A DNA stretch of 64,000 bases, from positions 1-64,000 of the forward strand of contig NZ_JBLOUI010000006.1 in NCBI RefSeq assembly GCF_047807365.1, written 5' to 3'. Source of the stretch: Peptacetobacter sp900539645. GTDB lineage: Bacteria > Bacillota > Clostridia > Peptostreptococcales > Peptostreptococcaceae. Position 1 is the stretch's first letter; every line of letters starts with the position of its first letter. Positions 17,272-25,440 of the stretch are shown here, piece after piece. The notes under the pieces were generated by a model. The model did not search any database and was not told where the DNA came from. It saw nothing but the letters and a program-made list of their open reading frames with translations. Both the position numbers and the translations under genes were made by a program.

Positions 17272-17499
17272 ATTATCACCTCTAGTATTCTTTATTTTGT
17301 AAACAAGTTATTACTTTGATTTTGCATATATTAACATACTTCATTATTTAATGCTAGGATATGGCTAATCTTGTTATAATTTGTCATAGTTTAAGGTGAT
17401 TTTTTAATAAATTAAATCAATTTTGTATTATTATTTAAATTTTATATGAATTATTATATTAAAATATAACAATTTTGTATTTTTTAAAACTAATTTTCT

Positions 17500-17976
17500 T
17501 TAAGATATAGCTATTCTCTTCACCTTATTCCAAACTTTTTTGTATCTTGGCTCTACAGTTTCTTTCATAGCACATATTTTATCTGCCATACAAACTAACC
17601 AACCTTCTTTTGTTTTTGGCGGAACTGGTGTCAGTGGAAACATATGCTTCTTAATTATATCTTCTTCTATTTCTGAAATATCAAAATCTCTCATAGCATT
17701 TTTTAAAGATTTCATTGGATGGAAAAATCCATGCCACTTGTGACTATCATCCTTTTCATGCCAATCGTATAAAAAATAATCGTGAAGCAACGCACCTCTG
17801 ATAAGTGCTTCTTCGTCTACATCTATATTAAATTTCTCAGCAAGTTCTAAACTCTTTTTAGCAACTAATATACTATGCTCATATACAGAAACATCTCCAT
17901 GCTGAATGAAATTTTTAGTTTCTTTAAATCTACCTTTTTCTTCTAATATTTGTATCATGTCGTTTATTTTTTCCAT
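17500..17976 (-). CDS. HD domain phosphohydrolase-like protein
   Basis: The 158-residue soluble protein has HD-superfamily metal ligands: YEHSILVAKKSLELA (first His), LLHDYFLYDWH (His-Asp) and a later Asp. The HDYFLYDWHEKDDSHKWHGFFHP stretch is typical of a small clostridial HD group often annotated as a putative phosphohydrolase. I start it at the ATG at 17976 because AAAGGGGG sits seven bases upstream; two upstream in-frame ATGs lie on or before that site. Substrate unknown; no operon partner is evident. Confidence 0.78.
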   Translation of the reverse strand: MEKINDMIQILEEKGRFKETKNFIQHGDVSVYEHSILVAKKSLELAEKFNIDVDEEALIRGALLHDYFLYDWHEKDDSHKWHGFFHPMKSLKNAMRDFDISEIEEDIIKKHMFPLTPVPPKTKEGWLVCMADKICAMKETVEPRYKKVWNKVKRIAIS

Positions 17977-18086
17977 AAGCATGCCCCCTTTGTTCATACT
18001 TATATTAACACTTTTTCCTTAATTAGTTCTAAAGTTTTTATAAAAAATAATTAATTATTGTAAACTTATTTCGAATTATTTTCTAA

Positions 18087-18242
18087 TTATTTTTCATCTA
18101 CTTCTTTTTCTTGTTCTAGCTTTTCTTTATCTAATTTTGCATAATACTCTTTAGCTTCCCTATCTGCTTTTTTAACTTTTTCAACTACATCATCTTTATA
18201 AATATCAGTAGTTGTTATTATTTTTTTTCGAAATATACCACA
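18087..18242 (-). pseudogene. Remnant of a charged protein C terminus
   Basis: An open minus-strand frame without a usable start codon or ribosome-binding site encodes a Lys/Glu-rich helix containing DIYKDDVVEKVKKADREAKE and ending EKEVDEK before TAA. A stop lies immediately upstream of the frame. It reads like the 3' end of a lost gene, although a chance AT-rich frame is possible. The rest of the gap between the HD protein and the next gene holds nothing I can support except the terminator at 18341. Confidence 0.35.
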
Positions 18243-18340
18243 CTATTTACAACATATATAATAAATACATAACAAATAATAATACATCATATTATTATCA
18301 TTCATTTTTTCTTAATATATTCATAAACCTCAAATATAAA

Positions 18341-18379
18341 AAGCACAGAAAACTATACTACAGTATAATCTTCTGTGCT
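18341..18379 (-). terminator. Terminator after the pRiA4b ORF-3-like gene
   Basis: AAGCACAGAA (18341-18350) pairs with TTCTGTGCT (18371-18379). On the minus strand the stem is followed by TTTTTATATTT, close behind the stop at 18386. Confidence 0.78.
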
Positions 18380-18385
18380 AATCTT

Positions 18386-20275
18386 TTACATCTTATCTAT
18401 AGATAACTCTTTTTTTAATTTCAACTTAATTCCAGATATCCTACAAATTTCTCTAAGTGCAACCTCTAAAATAGCATTTGAAACATGTACTTCTTTTGGT
18501 CTTTTAGAAAATATCTGATGAATAAATTTATCTGCTATTGACTTAATTATATTATCAGATGGACTCATATATATTTCATCCTCTATTTTTTTATTATTTC
18601 CAAATACAAAAGCTATAGAAATTGTATATTTATTATAAGTTCTATCATAATAAAGCTCATTTGGAACAAATATTTTCAATTCTAGAATTCCTTTGTGTTC
18701 GTTTATACCTTCTAAGAGCATTATATCCTTTTTATCTTCTATCTTTATTTCTTCAAATACATAATCCTCTATTAAAAGTGGTTTAAACCTAGATTCACCT
18801 ATACTTCCATCTTCTTTCAATTCAACATAAAATATTTCATCTAAAAGAAGAGAAAACTTTTTATCAGATTTTTCATATACTTCTAGAGCTCTTTCTAAAA
18901 TTTTAAAGTTTTCAATAGTAGAAGATACTTCTTCTTTATTTAATGTCATAAAATCGAATCCTGGTTCATCTTTTACAAAGTTTAACCAATTTCCTCTTCC
19001 TCTATATTTATAACCTAATTCTTTTATAATTTTTCTTTGAGTTTCTTTTAAATCCTCTCTATCATCCCAATAACAAGCTATTTTATTCTGTGAATATATT
19101 ACATAATCTAATGGTATATTTAGTTTTTTATATTCATATTCTCCAAGAAGTGAATTAAAGGCTTCTTCTCCTTCAAACATTTCTATTCCTTTCACCATTT
19201 CCATAAATCCTCTTATTCTATAATATAATACATCTTCAGAGAATTCCCTTTTAACAGCTATTATATGATTGGTCATTATATTTTCCCAAGGTTTTAATTG
19301 ACCTATTCTTGTAGCAATTTCATAAAGTTCACGCCATTGTTCTATTGTCGCTTTTTCATAATTTCTCTTTTTGGGTGTAATATTGCTCCAAACATACTCT
19401 AATAATATTTGTTTATAACGTCTACCTTTAGCGTCTACCTTATATTCATTTTTTTCAGATTCTACAAATTCAGATTTAGATAATTCTTCATTAGAAACTT
19501 TTTTAATTTTATTTGCATCATCTACTACATCTGGCTCAAACTGCTCTGGATAAATATTACTTCCTTCATACGCACAAACTCCCATTCTAGGAGAATTACA
19601 AATTGGTAGTACATATTCTGGAATATCTTCTCCATTTTCTAAGCATTCATCACACCAAAAAATATTATTATCAAACGATATACCTTCTGGTGTTATCCAT
19701 TTTGCTTTGTTTTTTCTGCAATTTTGACATATAAATTGAGGAGGATTATTTCTTGATAAAATTTCTACATCATTATCTAACTTTTTCCCTCCAACCCTAT
19801 GTCTATCTACTTTTAAAGTTAATTCTGTAGTTGAACCATAGTCGTATTCATATTTAAATTTTTGACCTACTTCAAGAGCATCTTTTAATTTATAATCCAT
19901 GCTTTTTACTTGTGTTCTTCCAAAAATACTTGCTAGAAAATCATCATCACTACAAAATTCATCATTAGGAATAATATCATAATTTATATTACCTACTATA
20001 AATGAGCTCAAATGACCGCAACATTCAACCCAAATATCTCTTATAAAGCTATCTAATTCTCTTAAAGTTGCTTTTTCATTTATCTCTATAATTATCCAAT
20101 AATCTTTGTCGTATTTGTCTGAAATAGATATTTGAAAATATCCTTGCTTACTTCTTTTATTTTCTTCTTTAAAACTTTCTTCTCTCTTTTTACAAGTGTC
20201 CAAATGACGCAACATTCCACCTTTAGTGTATTCTTTTCCACAATACTTACAAAATCCTTTACTTTTTTCAGACAT
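18386..20275 (-). CDS. pRiA4b ORF-3-like protein with zinc-finger motifs
   Basis: The 629-residue protein begins with a small zinc-finger motif (CKYCGKEYTKGGMLRHLDTC). A domain resembling plasmid pRiA4b ORF-3 proteins follows (about 45-170: YFQISISDKYDKDYWIIIEI, then FKYEYDYGSTTELTLKVD). A second Cys cluster lies at about 195-235 (CQNCRKNKAK, WCDECLENG, CNSPRMGVCAYEG). The remaining 390 residues match nothing I recognise. The pRiA4b domain is common in stand-alone proteins of unknown role and sometimes sits near transposon genes, though no transposase is visible here. Start ATG with AGAGG. Function unknown. Confidence 0.7.
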   Translation of the reverse strand: MSEKSKGFCKYCGKEYTKGGMLRHLDTCKKREESFKEENKRSKQGYFQISISDKYDKDYWIIIEINEKATLRELDSFIRDIWVECCGHLSSFIVGNINYDIIPNDEFCSDDDFLASIFGRTQVKSMDYKLKDALEVGQKFKYEYDYGSTTELTLKVDRHRVGGKKLDNDVEILSRNNPPQFICQNCRKNKAKWITPEGISFDNNIFWCDECLENGEDIPEYVLPICNSPRMGVCAYEGSNIYPEQFEPDVVDDANKIKKVSNEELSKSEFVESEKNEYKVDAKGRRYKQILLEYVWSNITPKKRNYEKATIEQWRELYEIATRIGQLKPWENIMTNHIIAVKREFSEDVLYYRIRGFMEMVKGIEMFEGEEAFNSLLGEYEYKKLNIPLDYVIYSQNKIACYWDDREDLKETQRKIIKELGYKYRGRGNWLNFVKDEPGFDFMTLNKEEVSSTIENFKILERALEVYEKSDKKFSLLLDEIFYVELKEDGSIGESRFKPLLIEDYVFEEIKIEDKKDIMLLEGINEHKGILELKIFVPNELYYDRTYNKYTISIAFVFGNNKKIEDEIYMSPSDNIIKSIADKFIHQIFSKRPKEVHVSNAILEVALREICRISGIKLKLKKELSIDKM

Positions 20276-20333
20276 AGAATCATCCTCTTTTCTATTTTCA
20301 ATTTAACTTCTTACTCGAATTTTATCATATTTT

Positions 20334-20375
20334 AAAAAAAGTGTGTAGCTAGAAAATTAGCTACACACTTTTTTT
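20334..20375. terminator. Terminator, near-duplicate of that at 22302
   Basis: An 18-bp perfect stem (20334-20351 with 20358-20375, GTGTGTAGCTA core) flanked by A and T runs. Almost the same sequence recurs at 22302 with one substitution. The two copies bracket the membrane protein, rhodanese and acetyltransferase-remnant segment. Confidence 0.88.
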
Positions 20376-20388
20376 ATCTACTATTTAA

Positions 20389-20805
20389 TTATTTATTTTT
20401 TGTGAATAGAACACTTATTAATGTTTTTAGTATTTGCAGTAATGCTGCACATCCTATAAGCGGACTTATAAGATAAAATGCTGTGTACGTGTCTTTTGAG
20501 TTTAGGATTGTAAACCCACAGTATAGTACTGTCATTAACAACGTAAGAACAATCATTGATATTTTTACATTCTTCTTTCTAATAAAATATAAAATTATTG
20601 TTATTAAAGTTAACAAAACAATTATCCCAACAGCCATGCTCTTCATACTCTGTAAATTACTATACTGCTCTTCTATCATCATATTTTTATACATAACAAA
20701 TCTAGCCATCCCCATTTTTCTAGGTGTAAAATAATTTACAAGATACGCTCCTACTAAAAATGCTATCTCTAATAAATTTACTATCCAATATATTACTTTA
20801 TTCAT
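20389..20805 (-). CDS. Small four-helix membrane protein, function unknown
   Basis: The 138-residue protein has four hydrophobic segments (about 5-25, 55-75, 82-100, 108-132) and a short polar loop after the first. I do not recognise the family. It starts two bases after the stop of the rhodanese lipoprotein gene, so the two are almost certainly co-transcribed. A role linked to that sulfurtransferase is possible but is only inferred from position. Confidence 0.7.
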   Translation of the reverse strand: MNKVIYWIVNLLEIAFLVGAYLVNYFTPRKMGMARFVMYKNMMIEEQYSNLQSMKSMAVGIIVLLTLITIILYFIRKKNVKISMIVLTLLMTVLYCGFTILNSKDTYTAFYLISPLIGCAALLQILKTLISVLFTKNK

Positions 20806-20807
20806 TA

Positions 20808-21869
20808 TTATTTCGCTGCCTTATCGTTTGATAATTCTCCAACTGTTGTATAAACACAATCATCACTAGCTGGATCTCCTACCTGAACAGGGTTGCTGTC
20901 ATCCATCTGCCATTCATTCCATCCACCATCGAATACAGTCATGTTTGTCATTCCATTTTCATAGCATATTAACCATGGTACACAAGCTCTCCAACCAGTT
21001 CCACAGTAGAATGAAAGTTCGTTATCTGTAGTGAAATCACAGTCAGACCATAATTCTTTCATCTGATCCATATTTATGCAAGTTCCATCTTCATTAAGAT
21101 AATCATTCATATTGTATGGATCTGTTCCAGCATGTCCCCAAACCGCTCCTTTTGGTTCAGCTGCTTTATTTATATAGCTATATCCACTAGTTTTTCCTAA
21201 GAATTCATCTTTACTTCTTATACTTACTAGTTTGAAATTATCATCATTTTCTAATTTATCTTTAGCATCTTCTATAGATAACTGATATTCTGGATGTGCT
21301 GGTATTTTTGTTCCAAAGTCTTCAGCTTTTTTAGCTTCAACTACCTCTGTTTCTGTTTTATATCCAGCTTTTTCCCAAGCTTTTATTCCACCATTTAATA
21401 CTTTAACATTATCTACTCCTGCCCAAAGATAAGCAAATGCAACTCTTGAAGTCGCTGATATATCATCTCCGTAAAGTATAACTGTCGTATCTTTTGTTAT
21501 CCCATTATCTAATATACCTTTTTCCATTTTTTCTGGTGATACTAAGTTCCATACAGGCCCTTCTTCTACACTATCTGTGTTTATATGTATAGCTCCAGGT
21601 ATATGACCTTTTGTGTAACTAGGACTATCTTTATAAGTTCCCCAAGATACTTCACCTACAATATATTTTTCAGATTCTTTCTGGTTTCCATCTATAACAC
21701 TCTGAACCCACTCAGGTGTTACAAATACAGTTTTAGTGTCAACTGCTTCAGCTGTTACTTTTTCTGTATTAGTATCAGCTTCTTTTGATTCTTCTTTTGA
21801 TGAGCAACCAGTAAGCACACCAAGAGAAAGAACCGCTGTTAGTAAAAGACTAACTAATTTCTTATTCAT
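20808..21869 (-). CDS. Extracytoplasmic two-domain rhodanese (sulfurtransferase) lipoprotein
   Basis: The 353-residue lipoprotein has lipobox LTGC (about Cys22), an Asp/Glu/Thr linker and two rhodanese domains. The first (about 48-185) has YGDDISATSR where the catalytic loop should be, so it is likely inactive. The second (about 190-345) has FYCGTGWRA with the catalytic Cys. It probably moves sulfane sulfur, for example from thiosulfate or 3-mercaptopyruvate, outside the membrane. AAAGGAGGAA precedes ATG. A TTGACC-17-TAAAAT promoter and a TATAG-T7-CTATA operator-like site lie upstream. A selenocysteine paralogue sits at 37.4 kb. Confidence 0.88.
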   Translation of the reverse strand: MNKKLVSLLLTAVLSLGVLTGCSSKEESKEADTNTEKVTAEAVDTKTVFVTPEWVQSVIDGNQKESEKYIVGEVSWGTYKDSPSYTKGHIPGAIHINTDSVEEGPVWNLVSPEKMEKGILDNGITKDTTVILYGDDISATSRVAFAYLWAGVDNVKVLNGGIKAWEKAGYKTETEVVEAKKAEDFGTKIPAHPEYQLSIEDAKDKLENDDNFKLVSIRSKDEFLGKTSGYSYINKAAEPKGAVWGHAGTDPYNMNDYLNEDGTCINMDQMKELWSDCDFTTDNELSFYCGTGWRACVPWLICYENGMTNMTVFDGGWNEWQMDDSNPVQVGDPASDDCVYTTVGELSNDKAAK

Positions 21870-21902
21870 ATTAAATTCCTCCTTTTTAATATTTTCATTT
21901 TT

Positions 21903-21931
21903 ATTTTATTATCTTAACTTTATTAGGTCAA
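21903..21931 (-). promoter_or_regulatory. Promoter of the cysteine-type rhodanese gene
   Basis: On the minus strand TTGACC (21931-21926) and TAAAAT (21908-21903) are spaced by 17 bases, just upstream of the ribosome-binding site. Confidence 0.65.
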
Positions 21932-21961
21932 ATATTAAATTTCTATTTTATACAGATTTTA

Positions 21962-21987
21962 TATAGTTTTTTTCTATACTAGTATAG
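21962..21987 (-). promoter_or_regulatory. Operator-like inverted repeat TATAG-T7-CTATA (site 1)
   Basis: TATAGTTTTTTTCTATA (21962-21978) is an exact inverted repeat around a seven-T spacer. It runs into a second 14-base palindrome CTATACTAGTATAG (21974-21987). The same 17 bases occur upstream of the selenocysteine rhodanese gene (38470). It lies about 30 bases upstream of the putative -35 box. Confidence 0.55.
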
Positions 21988-22094
21988 TTAATCTTTATAA
22001 GTGTTATCAATTATTAAATAAATACATCAAGCCTAGATATTCATTTATAGCATAATTAAATATATAATATTTTAATAAATTGGGAGGAATTAAA

Positions 22095-22296
22095 ATGAAA
22101 TATAGAAAAGCTACACTAGATGATATTAAATCTTTATCTGAAATACGAAAAAAACAATTAATCGATGAAGGTAGTTCACCAGATAAAGATATAAATCAAA
22201 ATCTTTTTGTCTGCTTCAAAAATGGAAAAAACTGTCTATTTAAAATTTGGTTTTAAAGAGTCTGATGAATGGCTTCAAATGGATACATTTAAATAA
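22095..22296 (+). pseudogene. Broken GNAT acetyltransferase gene
   Basis: A good start (GGGAGGAAT, then ATG) opens a frame with the acetyltransferase-like N terminus MKYRKATLDDIKSLSEIRKK, which stops after about 53 codons. A second frame ends with VYLKFGFKESDEWLQMDTFK, the typical GNAT C-terminal strand and LGF-like motif. The central part of the family, including the acetyl-CoA site, is missing and the two ends are out of frame. An internal deletion plus frameshift is the simplest reading. Confidence 0.72.
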
Positions 22297-22301
22297 ATTA
22301 T

Positions 22302-22342
22302 AAAAAAGTGTGTAGCTAGAAAATTAGCTGCACACTTTTTTT
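22302..22342. terminator. Terminator, near-duplicate of that at 20334
   Basis: A strong stem (GTGTGTAGCTA with TAGCTGCACAC, one G-U pair) is flanked by A and T runs. It serves the ddh gene on the minus strand and the acetyltransferase remnant on the plus strand. Confidence 0.85.
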
Positions 22343-22349
22343 ATTTTAA

Positions 22350-23333
22350 TTATAACATTTTTGCTCTTAATTCTTCATTTGATAATGGATGTAAATAACT
22401 TGGCGCTACATCAAATGGAGTTTTGCATCCTTTCATACCTTCCTGATTCATACGGTATGCTGCTCTAGCATAAGCAACTAACACACTTGAAGTGAATTCT
22501 GGGTTAGAGTCAAGCTGTAAGCTGTATTCTATAACATGTTTATTTTCATTTTCCCATCCAGTTTTACCACTGTATATTACAAATCCACCATGAGGTATTC
22601 CACCATGTTCTCTCTGAAGTGTTTCTTCATCTATGAAATGTACTGTTGTATCATATTCATCGAAATAGTTAGGCATTGTAACTATTTCTTCTCTAATTCT
22701 ATCTAAATCTGCACCTTCTTCTGCTACAGCAAATACTTCTCTTGTATGTTTCTGACGAGTAGTTAGGGTTGGATTAGCTCCACTTCTAACTGCATCTAAT
22801 GCTTCTGGTACAGGTATTGTGTACTGTCTAGCATCTTTTATCCCTTCAACACGTCTTACTGCATCACTATGTCCCTGGCTAACACCTTTTCCCCAGAATG
22901 TATATGCTTCTCCTTCTGGTAATATTGCACTAGCGTAAACACGATTTAATGAGAACATACCTGGATCCCAACCAGTTGATATAACTGCTATTTTATTTGA
23001 TTCTTTACATTCTGCATCAACTGCTGCAAAATGTTCTGGTATTCTTGCATGTGTGTCAAAACTATCAACTACATTGAAGTATTTAGCAAACTCTTTAGTC
23101 TGTTCTGGTAAATCTTTTGCACTTCCTCCGCATAATACCATAACATCTATATCATCTTTCATATTTACTGCATCTTCCATTTTATATACAGGAATATTTG
23201 CATCATGTGGATGTATGCTACTTGGATCTCTTCTTGAGAATATTCCTACTATTTCCATATCTTTTGTTTTACTTACGGCTGATTCTACACCTCTCCCAAG
23301 GTTTCCATAGCCAACTATTCCAACTCTTATCAT
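22350..23333 (-). CDS. ddh: meso-Diaminopimelate D-dehydrogenase
   Basis: The 327-residue NADPH-dependent enzyme makes meso-diaminopimelate from tetrahydrodipicolinate in one step, for peptidoglycan and lysine. The N-terminal Rossmann motif is VGIVGYGNLGRG (about 4-15). STGWDPGMFSLNR, TFWGKGVSQGHSDAVRR and the DARQYTIPVPEA region are characteristic of Ddh. Length is typical. AAACCTCC on the plus strand marks the ribosome-binding site. It is a single gene ending in a strong terminator. Confidence in function is high. Confidence 0.95.
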   Translation of the reverse strand: MIRVGIVGYGNLGRGVESAVSKTKDMEIVGIFSRRDPSSIHPHDANIPVYKMEDAVNMKDDIDVMVLCGGSAKDLPEQTKEFAKYFNVVDSFDTHARIPEHFAAVDAECKESNKIAVISTGWDPGMFSLNRVYASAILPEGEAYTFWGKGVSQGHSDAVRRVEGIKDARQYTIPVPEALDAVRSGANPTLTTRQKHTREVFAVAEEGADLDRIREEIVTMPNYFDEYDTTVHFIDEETLQREHGGIPHGGFVIYSGKTGWENENKHVIEYSLQLDSNPEFTSSVLVAYARAAYRMNQEGMKGCKTPFDVAPSYLHPLSNEELRAKML

Positions 23334-23493
23334 AGTTAAACCTCCATCGTTTATAAAATATAGTATAATAATATCATTAATTCTTTTTGTTTGTATATAT
23401 ATTTTTTTAAAAATTTTGAAACTATTATGAGCAAATTTTTCAATTTTTTCGCAAATATTTAATACCCTTCAACTTCTTCTTTCAAACATATAA

Positions 23494-23526
23494 AAAGACA
23501 ACTAATATTTTTAACTAGTTGTCTTT
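23494..23526 (-). terminator. Terminator after the VWA gene
   Basis: AAAGACAACTA (23494-23504) pairs with TAGTTGTCTTT (23516-23526), with T-rich sequence beyond it on the minus strand. Confidence 0.82.
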
Positions 23527-23541
23527 ATATTCTATAATTAT

Positions 23542-24186
23542 TTATTTTCTATCTTTTAAATCTTTTTCAATATTTCTTTTCCAATCACCACTTAATTTTT
23601 CATCGCAGCATCTCATCATTTTAACAGCATCAGAAACTGCCTCATAGTTTAATTCTATTCCTTTTTCGTCACAACAAAACTCAACTGCATAATCTTCTTC
23701 AATTCCAAGATTTTTAGCCTCACCTATTGCATCTATATTCGCACCTAAGAAAAGAAACTCCCAATTATTTTCTTCTTTAGCTCTTTCAATTAATCTTTTA
23801 ACATCATGATATCTGTATTTTTCACTGGCATTTTCAAGTCCATCTGTCATAATAACGAAAACAGTTTTTTCAGGAATATCTTCTTTTCTTGCATATTTGT
23901 GAATATTTCTTATATGTTTTATAGACTCTCCAACAGCATCCAAAAGTGCTGTACAACTCATACAAACATAATCTTCCTCTGTAAGTTCTTTAACTTTATT
24001 TATATCAACTCTATCCAAAACCACATCTTGATTATCATTAAAAAATACAACAGATATAAGAGCATCTCCTTCTTCTTTTTTATGCTTCTTTATAAGTGAA
24101 TTAAATCCACCTATTGTATCACTCTCTAATCCGCTCATAGATCCTGATTTATCAATTATAAATACTAGTTCAGTCAAATTTTTCAT
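23542..24186 (-). CDS. VWA domain protein
   Basis: The 214-residue cytoplasmic von Willebrand A domain protein has a complete metal-ion adhesion site: DKSGSM (about 11-16), a Thr in SCTALLDAVGES and an Asp in VIMTDGLENAS. There is no signal peptide or membrane helix. Start ATG 24186 follows GGGAGATG; an upstream in-frame ATG (24201) lies on that site. The gene upstream on the same strand encodes an HTH-type protein. VWA proteins next to such regulators are frequent in Firmicutes, but their role is not established here. Confidence 0.82.
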   Translation of the reverse strand: MKNLTELVFIIDKSGSMSGLESDTIGGFNSLIKKHKKEEGDALISVVFFNDNQDVVLDRVDINKVKELTEEDYVCMSCTALLDAVGESIKHIRNIHKYARKEDIPEKTVFVIMTDGLENASEKYRYHDVKRLIERAKEENNWEFLFLGANIDAIGEAKNLGIEEDYAVEFCCDEKGIELNYEAVSDAVKMMRCCDEKLSGDWKRNIEKDLKDRK

Positions 24187-24338
24187 ACCATCATCTCCCA
24201 TTTATATTTTTTCTCTATATTCACAGTATAGAATATTTCAAAATACAAATGGTCGCACAATAGGTGACAATTAAAAATCGACCTATATATTATAAATCTA
24301 ACAAGATATTCAATCAATCTAATAATCTATTCTTTAAT

Positions 24339-24896
24339 CTAACATCCTATTAAATTTTCTCCAAAATCATATAAAATATCATTTACTTCTAATACATCAT
24401 ATATTTTATTTTCTATACAATACTCAATTATAATATCAAATCTGCTACTATGTGTTAACTTATACCCAGCCTTCCCAATAAAATCATCTGTTTCATCCAA
24501 ATCTAATTCAAAAGCTAATGCAAATGCAATTGCAGTTATTTTGCTAGGCCTATAATCTGGATTATTCTTTATCTTTGAAAAATGCTTTCTATCTATATTC
24601 GCCTTTCTATAAACATCTGATGTCTTAAGATTTCTTTTTTCTATAATAAAAAGAAGCTCCTCAGAAAAAGATTTCTCTAACTGTTGCTCCAAATCATATT
24701 CAGATATTTTTCTTCTATGCTTCAGAAAATCTGGCATCTCACAAACTTTTACATCCTCATCAATTTGCAAACACTTTTCCTCTAATGGCAAAGAACTTAT
24801 ACCAACATCATTAAATAATATATCTTGATCTACATATCTATCTTTTATATATTTACTAATATCATCAAAAAGTTTACTACTTATTCTTTCATTCAT
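24339..24896 (-). CDS. HTH-type putative regulator adjacent to the VWA gene
   Basis: The 185-residue acidic protein has an unrecognised N-terminal half. In the C-terminal half (about 90-150) the helical pattern SFSEELLFIIEKRNLKTSDV, YRKANIDRKHFSKIKNNPDY, PSKITAIAFALAFELDLDET resembles a Cro/C1-like helix-turn-helix with the recognition helix around RKHFSKI. AAGGTGA precedes ATG. It probably forms a unit with the VWA gene 150 bases downstream. DNA binding is inferred from pattern only. Confidence 0.65.
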   Translation of the reverse strand: MNERISSKLFDDISKYIKDRYVDQDILFNDVGISSLPLEEKCLQIDEDVKVCEMPDFLKHRRKISEYDLEQQLEKSFSEELLFIIEKRNLKTSDVYRKANIDRKHFSKIKNNPDYRPSKITAIAFALAFELDLDETDDFIGKAGYKLTHSSRFDIIIEYCIENKIYDVLEVNDILYDFGENLIGC

Positions 24897-25038
24897 ATGA
24901 TCACCTTCAAACTAAATAAAATCATTACTAATTACATTTTATATATAATAAAGAAAATAATCAAAATTTTTCTTATAAAAGAGGATTTTTGATAAAAATA
25001 TAGAAATTCTTATTAAAGGAATTAAGGAGGGATATACT

Positions 25039-25224
25039 ATGCTAAACAAAAGAATATCTCCAAAAGAAATATACAGTCCAATACTACTATCTTGGAACAG
25101 AATAAAAGATGACGAAGAAGAATTTGATGATGAGGAATTCGATGACGAGTACTACGATGAATTCAACGACGATGAAGATTACTTTGAAGATGAGGACGAT
25201 AACTTCGATTACTTTGACGACTAA
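25039..25224 (+). CDS. Small, extremely acidic protein
   Basis: The 61-residue protein has a basic start (MLNKRISPKEIYSPILLSWN) and then about 38 residues that are almost only Asp, Glu, Phe and Tyr. A strong AAGGAGGG site stands at good spacing before ATG, and codon use is normal, so it looks expressed. I know no family. The tail could bind metal or mimic nucleic acid. It is followed by two palindromes and repeat copy B. Confidence 0.68.
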   Translation: MLNKRISPKEIYSPILLSWNRIKDDEEEFDDEEFDDEYYDEFNDDEDYFEDEDDNFDYFDD

Positions 25225-25236
25225 AATTAAATAAAA

Positions 25237-25260
25237 TGTTATTAGCCTAGGCTAATAACA
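25237..25260. repeat. Perfect 24-bp palindrome
   Basis: The bases 25237-25248 (TGTTATTAGCCT) are exactly mirrored by 25249-25260 with no loop. It lies 12 bases after the acidic protein stop. It may be a protein-binding site or part of a tandem terminator with the next hairpin. Confidence 0.6.
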
Positions 25261-25266
25261 TAAAAA

Positions 25267-25293
25267 AGGCTACTAAGCAATGCTTAGTAGCCT
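25267..25293. terminator. Terminator-like hairpin after the acidic protein gene
   Basis: AGGCTACTAAGCA (25267-25279) is mirrored by 25281-25293 around one base, with six A in front. On the plus strand the T-run is poor; on the minus strand it is good, so it may instead terminate ppdK transcripts after they pass repeat B. Confidence 0.6.
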
Positions 25294-25311
25294 CATTATT
25301 TACTCTTGCAA

Positions 25312-25440
25312 TAAATCGAGGATGTTATACCCTTTCGACAATCTGCAGAACATTTTTTCTTATTTTGTTAGCTTGAAAAGCTAACATTTAAATCAGAAAA
25401 ATGTTCGAAGCCTGGAGAAAGGTATAATTCCGAGATTTTT
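25312..25440 (+). repeat. Structured intergenic repeat, copy B
   Basis: GACAATCTGCA (25337-25347) and GAAGCCTGGAG (25407-25417) flank an inner stem GAACATTTTT-TCT with AGAAAAATGTTC (25348-25360 with 25395-25406). A further nested hairpin GTTAGCTT-AAGCTAAC lies in its loop. The outer stem TTATACCCTTT (25325-25335) pairs with AAAGGTATAA (25418-25427). The boxes equal those of copies A and C; the stems do not. The element abuts the ppdK stop codon. Confidence 0.7.

Noticed and set aside
18212..18406. 64-codon plus-strand ORF
   Set aside because: AT-rich low-complexity frame across a terminator, with no ribosome-binding site.
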